Shown: positions 22,076 through 34,924 of the stretch, one piece after another
How positions within the stretch are numbered: the first letter of the stretch is position 1
Layout: each line of letters starts with the position of its first letter
Assembly: GCF_965363235.1 (NCBI RefSeq)
Contig: NC_134845.1
Coordinates: 27,034,524-27,098,523, forward strand
Source: Mytilus galloprovincialis
Lineage: Eukaryota; Mollusca; Bivalvia; Mytilida; Mytilidae
DNA: 64,000 bases
Direction: 5' to 3'
Program-made: the position numbers and the translations under genes
Notes under the pieces: model-generated
The model's database searches: none
What the model was told of the DNA's origin: nothing
Seen by the model: only the letters and a program-made list of their open reading frames with translations

Positions 22076-23455
22076 GTTAAATCTGTTTAGAGTCAATTTT
22101 CAGTCCATTTCTTTGTCGAATCTATATTCATGTCCAAACTTAACCAACATATTACATTATTGATAAAATCGGTGGTGTCTAGTTCATGCGATTCAATCAT
22201 GATTTCCTTTGAAATCATGTATGCATTAGTTTATTATATTTTTCACTAAAATACATTTTTGTACTTGTATTGAATAATAATCAGTAAAATCATTTACATG
22301 CCATATATTCTAAGATAAAGATTGTTTTGTGTTATATATATATGATGCTTTACCTAATTATTGAAAAAAAATAAGAATACTTTTCTTTTAACATTTCATT
22401 GACCTTTATTCTTTATATTATTGATCTTTATACTATTGTCTTTGTATGTAAATCGTACTACTACGAGTTCCTTATAAAAGAATTAGGAATAAATTAGCAC
22501 TCATGTCATCCCACATTCAAAAACATATCATTTGACAAGGATTAGAATTTGGTGAATTGTTGTTGTAATTGGTTTTGGTAGGCGGCTTACTTATGTAGTA
22601 ATCGCGCCTTAAATTCATATAACATAAATGTTATGTATGTATACTTTCAGTCCTAAATTTATTTTTAGTATTACGTCTTGGCGAGTATTTATATGAAACT
22701 TTGACGAACATGGTTGACTGAGTTACTAAGAAATATATATACGTAGAGAGAAAAAAAAACACATAACTGATTGAAGGTACATGTTATAGGAAAATGAAAA
22801 AAAAACAAATGAGAGTCCCTAATGAAATGTACATTATAAATTGATAGGTATCATAAACTTGTTTAGAAATTTTATGTGGTTGTTCACCTTTGTATTGTCT
22901 GTGATATACTAATAAAAAAGTATATTTAGAAACATAAGACATGTGCTAGTTAACTGCTTCAAATGTAAGGACGTCTCCATCGATTGATGAAGCAAATAAA
23001 GAATCCTTAAGTAAGGATTGTTGTAGTTTTTCCTTTTCCTTTTCCATATTTGGCGAATCATATGTCCTTCATGGCTTCAATTAACATTACATTGAACAGC
23101 AGATCGGAGGACTTGCCTTATTTGTATTAGATACCTAACCTTTACAAGATTCCTTACAAACAACGGTACATGGCCGGCTCATCTGATGTTCGACTTGAAA
23201 ATTGAAAAAGATTCTGTCCAGAGTGAAAGAGAATCTTCAAAAATACTGTGTAGCGGTTTACTCGCGTAGAGGTATTAAACATATGTCGATTAAAAAAAAA
23301 AGACCATTCCGGATGTGAAATTGAAAAATCGTCTAAAATAAATAATCCACAATGCTTTTCAACTTAAAAATGGTTGTTTACTCTAAAATTTATACTTTTG
23401 GGATAACAAGCGGCAAGTTTTGTTAACAGTGAACAAAAAGGTAAAGCATTCTACA
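22076..23455. other. no gene recognised
   Basis: AT-rich intergenic sequence between copies 1 and 2. Both strands lack coding frames of useful length, and I recognise no repeat in it. Confidence 0.4.
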
Positions 23456-23459
23456 TAGA

Positions 23460-24500
23460 GAAGTATGCTGCATTTTCTTATTGAAAACATATTTGTTGAA
23501 TTTAGAGACAGAATTTTTACAAAAATTGTCGGCATTCCTATGGAAACGAACAGTGCGCCTCTACTTGCCGACCTGTTATAGTTTTCATATAAATTGGAGT
23601 TCCTTCAGACACATGTTAAAAACAAGAAGATAATCTTCAATAACAGAATCTATGACAAACGAGACTATTTTACTTTTGAAATTATCCATTTCATCCACCG
23701 GAGTAGCAATATACCAACTTCACCTGCGTATGGGTTATATATTTCCTAACTCATTCGGTATTCAAGAACTTGCAGCTACTGCTCAGACTTTGTAAAACGT
23801 CACCAGTGTCTGGGCAGAGAGGATACCAAGACCTTGTTGATAAATATTCCGTATCAACTTCACAAATACTACACGATGGTCTCCAAGTATAAATGCTATG
23901 TACTGACGTTGTTTATCCTCTTTTAATAACTCGCACGTGTTACAGTATTCTTTTATTTGTCTTTGTTAATTAATACTGTTAAGTCTATTTTATGCGCGAT
24001 ATGTATTTGACATGTCTCGGTACTTGTACATCCCGTAATTGTGATATTGTTCGATGGTATTTTTTTGAATTCTCGTCTTTCATTTTTGATAACGAGCTTT
24101 GTCTATATTTATATGCCTTTTTGTTTATCTTTGTTGACACATTTACCCTGTATTTATAGTGATTAAGATTATAACACAATGTTGACAGCTGTACCCTTTA
24201 TTTTTAACATTTTACCTATTATGTCTATTTGTTTTGATCACACATCGTTATCAATATAATGAAATTTTATGCAACTGTCATACAAGTGAGATGTTTAGCT
24301 AGCTATAAAACCAGTTTTAATCCACTATTTCTACATAAGAAAATGTCTGTACCAAGTCAGGAATATGAAATTTGTTATCGATTCCTTTTGGTGTTGTTGA
24401 GCCTTTGATTTTGCCAATTTCTTAGGTACTTTTCGTTTAGAATTTTCCTCGGAGTTCGGTATTTTTGTTATTTTATTCCATTCAATTGTTTTACTTATTG
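23460..24500 (+). mobile_element. decayed Penelope-like element PLE-2 with family B tail
   Basis: The first half translates in pieces to reverse transcriptase fragments (IVGIPM.TN.APLLADL, IYDKRDYF, SSNIPTSPAYG) related to, but different from, PLE-1. The second half (about 24090-24500) is repeat family B with its ACCAAGTCAGGAATATG module. The element is an old, broken copy. The short open frame on the minus strand at 23985-24179 is not a gene. Confidence 0.65.
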
Positions 24501-25140
24501 TAAGTACACAATCAAAGAACGTCCAGGTTATGACCGTCTTTAATGCTTAAGATCGTTAATGAGAACCAAATAACAGTTTAGTATTTGTAACGGTTGATGA
24601 GGGATCTCGTAGTGTAAGTATTGGTTCTTGATTTGCTTGTTTGCTTGAGCGACAGTATTCAAAATCTGTGGCAACATAAGCAAGTTTTCCTTTGTAGCGA
24701 GCAAATTTTGGCCCTGTTTTTAAAAGCATAGTCCGTCCTTTATTTTCTTCTTGAAATAAGTATCATATGCACTGTTTCGATGCTTTCAAACTGTATGTTT
24801 AACTGTCACGGCATATTGTTAAGATATAGTAAAAAAGATTTTTCGCACGTAATACTTATGTTTGTCTTTTATTGCCGGAACGACAATTCTATTCGAAGAG
24901 TTGGAGTTTTTATTAGTTTGTTTGGTCTTTTGTCTGATTATTTTAATAATTAATTTTTTACGTTTTACACACAATCTCCAAATATTTATACAAGGACTAT
25001 TAAGTGTACCGATAAAAACAATTATTTTTACTATAAAAACAAAAAATGCTAGAAGTTATTGCAAATTCTAAGATTTTTTTGATATTTTTAGTTTTTACCT
25101 TTTTTTATCATGAATATAAACTCATCATAGATAACATGAT
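24501..25140. other. no gene recognised
   Basis: AT-rich intergenic sequence. A 69-codon hydrophobic frame at 24862-25071 has no recognisable features and is probably chance. Confidence 0.4.
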
Positions 25141-25144
25141 TGAA

Positions 25145-25310
25145 ATTTATATTTGCGCCAGACGCGCGTTTCGTTTTCAAAAGTGTCATCAGTGACGCTC
25201 GAATAAAAAAAAGTCAAAAAGGCCAAATAAAGTTCGAAGTTGAAAAACATTGAGGACCAAACATTCCTAAAAGCCAAATACGGCCAAAGTAATCTATCCT
25301 ATACATATCA
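25145..25310 (-). repeat. hammerhead-repeat family E, with degraded ribozyme
   Basis: On the minus strand the ribozyme region 25198-25155 keeps stem I (GCGUCA with UGGCGC), CUGAUGA, GAAAC, the GCGC loop and the GUC cleavage triplet. Stem II is poorly paired. The family body follows to the right. Confidence 0.65.
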
Positions 25311-25952
25311 ACTCATGTTTAAACGAGCATAGGCCATGACATAATTTTTTTTCTTTTATAATTAATACATCGTTTTAAAAATCAGTTGTATCCCCCAATT
25401 ACTTTAGATTTTTTTTCGTTTGAAGTCTTACGAACGGTCATCTGCAAACTATCACAAATTTTATTGTAAGTGAAATATTTCATTCTCTGGTTTGTTGTAT
25501 TTTAAGAAAAATATACGTGTGGTTTATGTCAAACTGTTGTTACCTTTTATTTATTTTAAATAGATACATTGCATACACACATTCTTTCCTATTCTATAAA
25601 GGTTCATGTATTAACCCCTTGATATATTTTGTCAGAATATATTCCAAATTGAGTTGCTTTATTTCACTTATATATTACCACACACACTCACGCAAACAAA
25701 TATATACTAATGTTTTAATTTCTTAGAGTTAGAATAGATCTAAGTAAACATAACCAAAAGAAATTTTAAAGTTTAATATCATTTTATTACCTACATATGT
25801 GTAAGATCATCTGAATAAAAATATATAAATTATTGCAAACATAATAATATCTGATTAACTAGCTTTATAACAAACATACTGTAGTGCTTGTGGAAACTAA
25901 ATGTTGAAGATGTGACAATAAAAAAGTGAATAAAATGTAAAACTGATTATTT
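25311..25952. other. 3' flank of MIEAP-like copy 2
   Basis: AT-rich sequence with no further gene. A minus-strand AATAAA at 25783-25788, about 165 bases beyond the copy 2 stop, is the best poly(A) signal candidate. Confidence 0.4.
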
Positions 25953-28900
25953 CTATTCATTCTTTTCTACATTCTCTTCATTTTTCTCATATAGTTCGGG
26001 TTTATCATCCGTTTTGTCAGTCTCACGAATTTCAGTTTTCTCTTGAGGTTCGAGTTTAACATCTATTTTCCCTGCCACGTGATCCTCGGGTTTCTCTTGA
26101 AGTTTGGGTTTACCATCCAATTTCTCTGTCATTTGGTCAGCAGTTTGCTCTTCACATTCGGGTTTACTATTCATTTTGTCTGTTGCACGATCTTCAGTTT
26201 TCTCTTGAAGTTCCGGTTTTACATCTGTTTTGTCAGTCACATCATCTTTATCTGTCTTTTGAGGTTCGGGTTTATCCTCGTGTTTGTCAGTCATTTTGTA
26301 TTGGACAACACCTTTGTATAACAGCGGACCATATTCATGTAAATACATAGAAGGCCACACAACGTAGTCTATTTCATCACCACTCTTTGTGTATCCCCGG
26401 AAATCATCCACATTTGTATTTGCGTCAAATGCATAAACTAAGGGTGGATCACTGATGGCACTATACCAACAAAGCTCAATGCATTTATCCACATATGGCT
26501 GTAAGTCTTTAACTAATCCAGTATCTTTCTGTCTTTGCCAGTAACTCTGCAATGTGAACATTCAACGGCAGTTTTAGAAGATATCACTGTTCATTATACT
26601 GTCAAGCAATCAGTGATAACAAGATAGCGTTTAACAATCAAAATTACTCAAATCAATATCATAAGGAAAATTGAAAAAAAAATGTACTAATGTTTTGGAA
26701 GATATAATTTTGCTGAATGTAAAGTATCAAATCATATCTATGCATTTTTTTATGACGACTACGTATTCTATAAGAGCACTTAGTAGCGACATGTTTTCGC
26801 AGTTGTACATATACTCATCATATATACTAGGAATGAAATTTTGTTTTGCGTCATTGTATAGATCTCCAGAATTGTAATCTCATTTTTCATGCGTGTGTGT
26901 ATTAGAATGGCAGGTGAATCATGCATAGTAGGATATATTACCCTGTCAATCGAATCGGCGTAGCTACTTTTTTTTATACTTTATGTAATTTACTTAAATT
27001 TAGTTTGTTGTATTGATCTGTATTGAGTTGTCTTCTGATCAATTTATGAGATTAGAACATCGGTAAACATTTTTTTGAAAATGACGCAATTTATATAGTG
27101 GAAACAAATGATTTGAATTCAGATTTATTAACTCACCTCACACAATGTTGGTATAAACTGTTCAGCGAACATTCTTCTTGTTTCTTTTATTATTTTACTG
27201 TTTTGAACTGGAAAGTCATTTTTTACCTTTTTCTACAAATTAAAGTATATTGTTTAAAGGTTCGAATATTATTGGTTACTTGTTACAGAATTCAGAACTT
27301 TTAGATGATTTAACAAAATCATTTCTCAAAGGATTTTAAAAAAGGTATGCATTCCTAAGTTTACATGGTTCATTTAAGTTATTTTCATAAACAATGGAGG
27401 TCTTGTTAAATTCAAATAGGCTTATTTGGCTTCAGTTTCAAAGCCTCATAAACAGCACGAATAAAGCATATGACAGATAATTCAAGATGAATGTCAAGGG
27501 AAGACAAAATCTAAAGGATGAGATAAAAAGTTGTAATATTCAGCTTTGATGAAATATTGTAATACCTCCTTTGATTCTTTTTCTTCCAGAGAAAGCAGTA
27601 TGATGTGCAGGTCTGACAGCTGCATTCTTGCAACTTCACAACAGAAGTCCCAGCAACTCTAAAATGTTTATATGTTTGAATGTTAGATTGGTAACATATT
27701 CTGCCATCGGACTCGGACTTCTTTTACTGAGTTTAATTGAGCTATGTGTTTCTTTAAGGTAAGGACCCTCTAGCCTTTGTGGGTCATGTGGTATGTTTCT
27801 AAATTTTATGTTAATTTATATGTTTTGGAGTCTAGTTGTACGTCCAATTATCCTGAACTAGTACATAATTTTATTTAGGGACCAGACAAGAACCACCTCC
27901 GGGTGCGGAACTTCCATTCTCAATTTTGTGATATGATAAACTGTATTGAACTTATCTGACATGTGCATATAGTATTTCGCAATAAGAACAGAGAGAACAA
28001 ATTACGTAGAGATTGTTATCGTTTACCATATTAGTACCGCATGGTTTGTGTAGAGAATGGTCAAGAAATATCCTACAATGGATTTTGTTGGCGATTTGAA
28101 TTCGTTAAAATCATCACATATGAGTAGGTTTAATTATATTTTTTTAATTCATTTTTCTTAATTACTTACTTTGAAAATATCAATCAGTTTTCCACACGTC
28201 ATTTTCTCATCCATGTCTTCGGTGTTGATAATTTCATAGGCATCAGTCCAAGAATTATCGTAAAGACTATTGAATTTCTCTGCAAGTTTCTGCGGACGTT
28301 GAGGGTCACTCAAATCTGTTATGTAAGGATTGCCATCTGTCATTCTTTCTCCAGCTATCTTACTTAAACTATAAAAGAATAGATCACAGAAAGATGAATA
28401 AAGATAATTCTTCTGTTCTTTATTAACTTTGTTCTTTATAGGGACAATAGCTACGATATATGTAAATAGGTATCAAAGGTACCAGGATTATATTTTTAAT
28501 ACGCCAGACACGCGTTTCGTCTACATAAGACTCAGATCAAAATAGTTATAAAGCCAAACAAGTACAAAGTTGAAGAGCATTGAGGACCAAAAATTCAAAA
28601 AAGTTGTGCCACATACGCTTAAGATAATCTATTCCTGGTATTAGAAAATCCTTAGTTTTTCGAATAAATTCAAAGTTTTTTAACAGGAAATTTATAAAAA
28701 TGACCATATACATGTAATTGATAGTCATGTCAACACAGAAGTGCTGACTACTGGGCTGGTGATACCAAATATAAAATATGACTTGTTTTTGTTCAATCAT
28801 TAATGAAAGTGAAATAGTGAAATAATAATTCGCTTTCAGCAGACAGTATGCTTCAAATTTGTCAAAAAAAAGCTTGCAAGTGAATAATTCGACCTCATTG

Positions 28901-31900
28901 AATACGTATTCATGTGAACTTCAATTTAACCTCTTAGCTAGAGATGGATATTGCATTAATTGTAGGTGCTCAATTATTTAAAGAAGAAGAATGTCATCAC
29001 TTAAAGTGAATCAATTGAACATGGATCAAGTGAACATGAATTTAACAGCTTTAAAGGGATAATATTGCACTTCAAATAAATACAGTGTTTAAGAATTGTG
29101 CTTGAATAGTTTGTGTTTAAAGAAAACTAAGTATACCACTAACGCATACCGAATGTATAAACGTGTTACTCTTAATTAATGAAAATGACACTTTATAAAT
29201 TTCGTTCTTCCGAGGCGGTTTTCCTGATTAACCTTCCCTGAAAGCCAAGAATCTATAAATGCATAAATTTGTAGGTGCTGTTTCATAACCTAAAGTGATT
29301 TTAAAAGCACAGCCAAAATCATATAAGGTTAATTTTTGCCCGATTGGGTTCGGTCTACTTTTTCGGTAGCTTCCTTATCTACCAACGTGGAATTTTAATA
29401 TAATATGCCATTAATCATGCCATAACCAAAGCACAGACATCTGACCTGATGAAATCATCGTAACCTATACTATAACTAAGTTAAACTGATCTCACATAAC
29501 GTAAATAGTAACAAAATGTTAAAAGAGCATCTGTTAAAAAAATCAAACATCATAATATGAAGGACCATGGATTAGAAAGGAAATATGTACATTTTAAAAC
29601 TGAAAAAAAATCCTCAAGGGCTAATCTCGCCATTACGGAAGATTTCCTTAGAAGCTTTAAAACCAATATAACTCTTACCTAGTTCGTATTCGATCTACCT
29701 CTTTACGGAGACCAGCATTTTCAATGTTAAGTTTGTTCAGTTCTCCTTGTAGTCTAGAAGTCTCGTCTTTCAAACTTTTATCTACAGAAGTCTTTTTAAA
29801 ATCGTTAACTGTTTTTTCACGTTCCATACTTAACCGATTTTTTTGTTTTTTCTCCGCATCCACCTCAGCTAGCAGCTTATCATATTGCCTATTTCGTTCG
29901 AGTAACCTTTGATTCAATTCTTTATTTTCACTGAAAAACATACGGATTTGTTTCACAATGATAATGTAGAAAGTGTGTGTAAACATGAATTCAAAATACT
30001 TTGGTGCCTTTTGATAATATTCTTTTATTCGAAAATGCGGTGTTTTGTCTTAAAAACTGCATTTTGTGATATAAAGACAAAACAGAATATGAACTGCGTA
30101 ATGAATATATAATATGAGATTTTAAAGTTAAGTTAATACATCACTTCAAAACCAAAATAGTCTAGTATGACTTGCTTGAGATGGATCAAGTTAAATCATC
30201 AAATTCATATTTATAATCATCTAATAACATGTGTATATGTTTGTAAACAAATGATTCTTGAATGGCAGCTAGTCAACAAAATATTATTTTCACATCATTC
30301 TTCTCAAATCTCTTTCTAATATGTGCAATCTAATAGAACCTAAATGATATAAATTGATTAACCTATAATTGTTTGTAAATTATATATTTTTATTTTTATA
30401 CTAGCTTTTTTAATCTTTTGTTTTCATTGGCGAGCTTTTGATTATCTTCTTCTTTTTTCGAATCAAATACTTCATTCTGAAAAAAAGTAAAAGAAAAAGG
30501 AAAACAATTAACAAAAGACTTTATTGTACATAAATATAAATAACAATTAGAAAGAATGTTAGGTAGATTGCTTTTGCCTAGCTTTTAAACAAGTTGACAC
30601 GTTGATTTGTTTTAATGTTATATTTAACATTGCCATAAAAGCATGAGCCACAAAACCAGGTTCAACCCACCATTTTTTTCCTCTAAAAATGTCCTGTGCC
30701 AAGTCCGGAAAATGGCAATTGTTATTTTATAGTTCGTTTCTGTGTGTGTTGCATTTTAGTGTCGTGTTTTTGTTGTGCCGTTGTTCTCCTCTTATATTTT
30801 ATGTGTTTCCCTCAGTTTTAGTTTGTAACCTGGATTTTTTTTTCTCTCAATTGATTTGTGTTTCGAACAGCGGTAGACTACTGTTGCCATTATTTACTGC
30901 ATGTGTAGGATATATTATGGCATGTTAAGAAATTAACTATTAAGAACATTGGAATTATAGAGCACCTACTGCGGCAAAAAAGTAATAAACTCATATTATA
31001 ATAGAGACACTAGGCTAAACCTTTGTATATCCGACGCACGTTTCGTCTACATAAGACTCGTCAGAGACGCTCGAATAAAACGTCAAGTAAACTCCGAAGT
31101 TCAAGAGCTTTGAGGACCAAAAATACGAAAGCTTTAAAATACCGTTTTCATTTTTGTAATTTGCTGTTGTCAATTAGCGACATATAACTCCATAAATCTT
31201 TATTTAGCCTCATAATTAATTTTGAGATTTTGGGTTTTTAGCATATGAAAATATGATATGATTGACTATCCAATAAAGAACAAAGTTCCTTAATTTAAAT
31301 AACGATAGGCATTAATAATGGAGTGACATCTATGCTGTCAAGTAAGGTTTTATTAAGAAAGGGATTGATTAATTGGTGCTGTCTTAAAGGGGCACTAGCT
31401 ACGATATATATAAATAGTCTTAAATATGATTAATTTTTTTTTCGTTTAATCAATAATGAAAGTAAAATAGTGAACAAATAATTTTCTTTTACCAGACGAT
31501 ATTGTTCAAGTTTGTCAAATTAGCTAAGACATTTATGATGCAAGTGAATAATTCGACCTCATTGAATCCGTAGTCATGTGAACTTAAATTAAACCTTGTT
31601 CCCAGAAATAAATAACGCATGTAGTGTGCGTGTTCGATTATTTAAAGGAAAAGAATTTCAGCATTGAAATTGAAACAAAGGTTAATCATTTCATTGACTG
31701 ATTTGATCAACAAAATATTATTCGTATACAGGTAAAAATGATGATTAAAATATAATTTTAATCTATAATAAGAAATTAAAAAGACCTAGAAAAATCCAAA
31801 TGCACGTGTTCGCTTTGAACTGATACTTTTATTAATGTTTATATCGCTTATATTACCATCGGATGTTCTTGGGGGTCAACTCGATAGTTAATTGCGTAAC

Positions 31901-32947
31901 GACTAAAATACACACGAAACAAAGCAACATCTTATCGAGCCCATTCCCTGTAAAAATTTAATTAAGACTTTTTATAATTTGGATAAATGTTTCACATTGG
32001 AACAAATCAAGAATTTCTTATCACAGACAGCAGTAAAAATCGTGAATGTGTGACCCCGGCTTTAAAGATAAATGTTTTATACCAACAACTTTCGAAGCTT
32101 CGACTTTGGGAATCTCTCAAAATTCTCCAAGAGCATGCAGAATAATTATCAATATGATAACAAGAATTGTATAAATAATGCTGAATAATGCACTCACTCA
32201 ACACATTTTTTTGTTAAAACTGTTTTATCTATTAAAATCACATTTACAATATCCTTTATGTTTTTAAGTTCATACTTACTCCGCCTGTTTTCTTCGGAGT
32301 GGTAGACCTAAGAGTCGTAAAAACGACTCCTCCATTTTCACTAGAAAAAGTAAAGTAAGTATAAAAAAGGCATCAGTACGTTATAGCATATATGTACGTG
32401 TAATGTGCTGGAGTTCAAAATTTCAAAAGGTCTTATTCAATATTCTGATATCTATTCTTAAAAAGAAATATTTGAAAATAGAAAACTTGTTATATTTTCA
32501 TTATTTTGACTGATCGCCTGCTGTCCATAGTTTAAAAAATCCAAATCTTAAACGTATTACACACTAGATAAATATTTTTTCAAGCTAAATTTTAAATTAC
32601 TGTTTCAAATGTCATTAATCTAAAAAAAAATCACAAAAATACCGAACATAAGTTCAATTTTTTGTGTTTAAAAGGATGAGACAAGTATGGTTCAGACTTT
32701 TTCAAAGAAAATGAACTTGTAAAATAAATTTAAACTGCTACGTTATTGTTGTGCACAATCTATGTTTGAAGTCGATTTCACAATATATCGATTGCTTAGT
32801 TGTGTACATATAGATGGTTGTTTGGTACTCTTGTATAACTGATAAATTTGAAGCGTATATAAGTGTGCATAAATAATATAGATGCACTTACCCGTTTGTG
32901 TTTGCCATCGATATTCGTTTGTATGCCGCCATGTACATGACACGCAT
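25953..32947 (-). CDS. MIEAP (SPATA18)-domain protein, copy 2, with repeat-rich tail
   Basis: Spliced model (minus): 32947-32892, 32340-32280, 30476-30406, 29930-29679, 28368-28170, 27658-27566, 27232-27137, 26546-25953, giving about 473 residues. The first of several ATGs in the first exon is used; the start is uncertain, and MANTNGEN is a shorter choice. Order: polar N-terminus, coiled coil (75-85 residues, 29930-29679), then the four-exon MIEAP-type C-terminal domain with LSKIAGERM, DLSDPQRPQKLAEKF, WTDAYE, SCWDFCCE, KETRRMF...FIPTLCE, LCWYSAISDPPL, FRGYTKSGDEIDYVVWP. Unlike its neighbours it continues past the domain with a 113-residue tail of six 18-residue units. The junction after 30406 keeps frame only with a GC donor (AA|GCTAGT); a canonical GT three bases further shifts frame. 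Role in mitochondrial quality control is inferred from the family. Confidence 0.77.
25959..26294 (-). repeat. 54-bp coding minisatellite (18-residue units) in copy 2
   Basis: Six degenerate 18-residue units of the form T-D-K-x-D-x-K-P-E-L-Q-E-K-T-E-D-x-x, starting just after the conserved KGVVQYK end of the domain. Strongly charged and probably disordered. Absent from copies 1, 3 and 4. Confidence 0.85.
27760..27930 (+). repeat. PLE-1 3' tail fragment
   Basis: It contains CCTCTAGCCTTTGTGGG, CCTGAACTAGTACATAATT, GAACCACCTCCGGGTGCGG and TTCCATTCTCAATTTTG, matching the PLE-1 3' region. It lies in an intron of copy 2. Confidence 0.65.
28430..29060 (+). repeat. interspersed repeat family F, interrupted by family E
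   Basis: It matches 31385-31665 (AGCTACGATATAT, GCAAGTGAATAATTCGACCT, CATTGAAT.CGTA.TCATGTG). The match is interrupted by the 298-bp family E element at 28469-28766. Lies in the intron between the coiled-coil and MIEAP-domain exons of copy 2. Confidence 0.65.
28469..28766 (-). mobile_element. family E hammerhead-type element with target duplication
   Basis: A 298-bp unit with inverted ends GGTATCA and TGATACC, flanked on both sides by AAATA (28464-28468 and 28767-28771). It interrupts family F, whose uninterrupted copy at 31.4 kb shows the empty arrangement. The ribozyme region near 28503-28540 (minus) retains GACGAAACGCG and the GUC triplet but has lost part of the CUGAUGA core, so it is a ribozyme relic. 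Confidence 0.75.
30640..30925 (+). repeat. interspersed repeat family C, copy 2
   Basis: The plus-strand partner of 1965-2280, sharing ACAAAACCAGGTTCAACCCA, CTGTGCCAAGTCCGGAAAAT and TTTCCCTCAGTTTTAGTTTG. The open frame inside it is a shadow of the repeat. Intronic in copy 2. Confidence 0.65.
31015..31140 (-). repeat. hammerhead-repeat family E, partial
   Basis: Minus-strand CUGACGA, a GUC/GAC stem II and GAAAC are retained, but stem I pairing is weak. Intronic in copy 2. Confidence 0.55.
31385..31665 (+). repeat. interspersed repeat family F, uninterrupted copy
   Basis: The same family as 28430-29060 but without the family E insertion. Intronic in copy 2. Confidence 0.6.
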
Positions 32948-33274
32948 CAATCTGATTTTAAACAGAAATAAGTCTTATTAAAAAACACAGCTACTGTTTT
33001 CATGATAATTAAGATTGTTTGCATTCAATCTGATGTAAATTAAACAGTGAAGTTATTTTCATTTTGCAATGTAAATGACTTAATGGTATAAATATAAAGG
33101 GAAATAGTAAGAAGACCAAATGCAGAATGAAAAACAATCAAGGCATTAAAAACAAAAACTTCTGAAACAAATAGTACAACTATGGTCATATATGCCCGTG
33201 AAGAAAATCCTGTATGCTTCGAATAGATCAACATTTTGTTAACAATAAATAAACGAACCATGGAAACCAGCATT

Positions 33275-33570
33275 TAACCTGACCCGCGTTTCGTCTACAA
33301 ATGACTTATCAGTACAATCGAAACAAAATATTTTAATTTATAAAAAAATCTGTATCAAAGATTATGCATGGCAATGCAGAAGTTCTGACAACTTGACTGA
33401 AAACATTAGAACCAAAACGTCCACTAGCAGCGGCATTGTTCGAGTTGTTGTAAAAACTCATCTATGAAACTAGGCATATAACCTATTTTGGTATGCCAGA
33501 CGGGCGTTTCGTCAAAATAAACTACTCAGTGTGAAGCTCTAATGAATAATTGAAGGCCAAATAAAGACCC
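33275..33570 (-). repeat. two family E ribozyme relics
   Basis: Minus-strand fragments at 33275-33340 and 33478-33570 each keep GACGAAACGC next to a decayed CUGA core. They lie between the diverging copies 2 and 3. Confidence 0.5.
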
Positions 33571-33589
33571 AATTGATAAGCTTGACAAA

Positions 33590-33890
33590 CTATAGTTCGA
33601 GCAAAAGTAAAATAACAAAAATACAGAACTCAAAGGGAAATTCAAAAACGGAAAGTCCTAATTTAGATAGCAAAATCACAAGCTCAAACGCATCAAACCA
33701 ATGGATAACAACTGTTATATTCCTGACTTTTTGTCTGCTGTAGAAAATGGTTGTATAGCTAGTTTAACCTTTCACTTGTATGACAGCTACATAGAATTAA
33801 CTATATTGATAGTAATGGGTCAACAAAGAAATAGACATGATAGGTAAAATCAAAAATAGAGGTACATCAGTCAACATTGTGTTAAAATAA
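33590..33890 (-). repeat. interspersed repeat family B
   Basis: Minus-strand match to the 24.2-kb copy: AGAACTCAAAGGGAAATTC, GATAACAACTGTTATATTCC, TAGCTAGTTTAACCT. Intergenic between copies 2 and 3. Confidence 0.6.
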
Positions 33891-34924
33891 TCTAAAACTT
33901 AAAAGTATATAGAAAAAGCATATACGCAAAAAACGAAATACAATAATACAAACATTTGTTATATAATACAAACATTTGTTATAGCATAATAAAACAATAA
34001 ACGAGCTCGAACCACGTCAAATAGATAATACCAAAAACAGAATAAACAGTAATATAAAAGTTATAATTTACAAAGACAAATAAAAAAAAACACTATGACA
34101 CGAAATCAAGATGATTAACAGCGTCAATACATAAAATGTATACATCAAGACCATAATGTATATGTGAGTGTTGATATGGAATATTAATCGACAAGGTATT
34201 GGTATCTTTCGATGAACGTTTTCGAAAAAGAACGAGTCATTCTTTGACATAACCCTATTTTGACAACTTTTAGATAATGCATTTATGACGTTTTATAAAT
34301 TCTGAGTAGCAGCTAAACGTTCTTGAAAACCGAAAAAGTTGGGAAGTGTATATCCCATATACAGGTGAAGTTAGTGTATTGCTACTAAAGAGGGGGGCAT
34401 TGATAATTTCAAAACTAAGATCGTTTGTCGTGGATTTTTGCACTCAGGAGACCGCCTACGTCACATTCGAGGTATAGTCTTTAAATGAACCAGAGGAAGC
34501 CGTGTTTGTTGTTTCTTTAATTTCTAGTTCTGGAGAATGTTTTAATGGAACCCAACCAGAAAGGTTTGGATTATTGATGAAAAGAACATCACCAAAATAT
34601 CTATATGTGAAGTTGGTCTTCTTGTGTTTGACAAGTGTATGTGGTCGGCAAGCAGAGGCGCACAGTTCAGGAATGATTATTATCTTTTAAAAACCCTACC
34701 TTCAAATTCAACACATATGTTGTCAATAAGACACTTCATTATACTGATCAGTTGTTAAACATGGCTAAGGTCATAGATGTTTTATATTAAAAGCCTATGT
34801 TTATGCTTGTATAATTGTGTGTGTTTGTTTTAATTTTACAAACTAAAAACCATTCTTGCCAAGCAGATAACAAACTAACGTGCCCAGTAACCATTGTAGC
34901 GAATTTGACCTTGCTATAAAAGAG

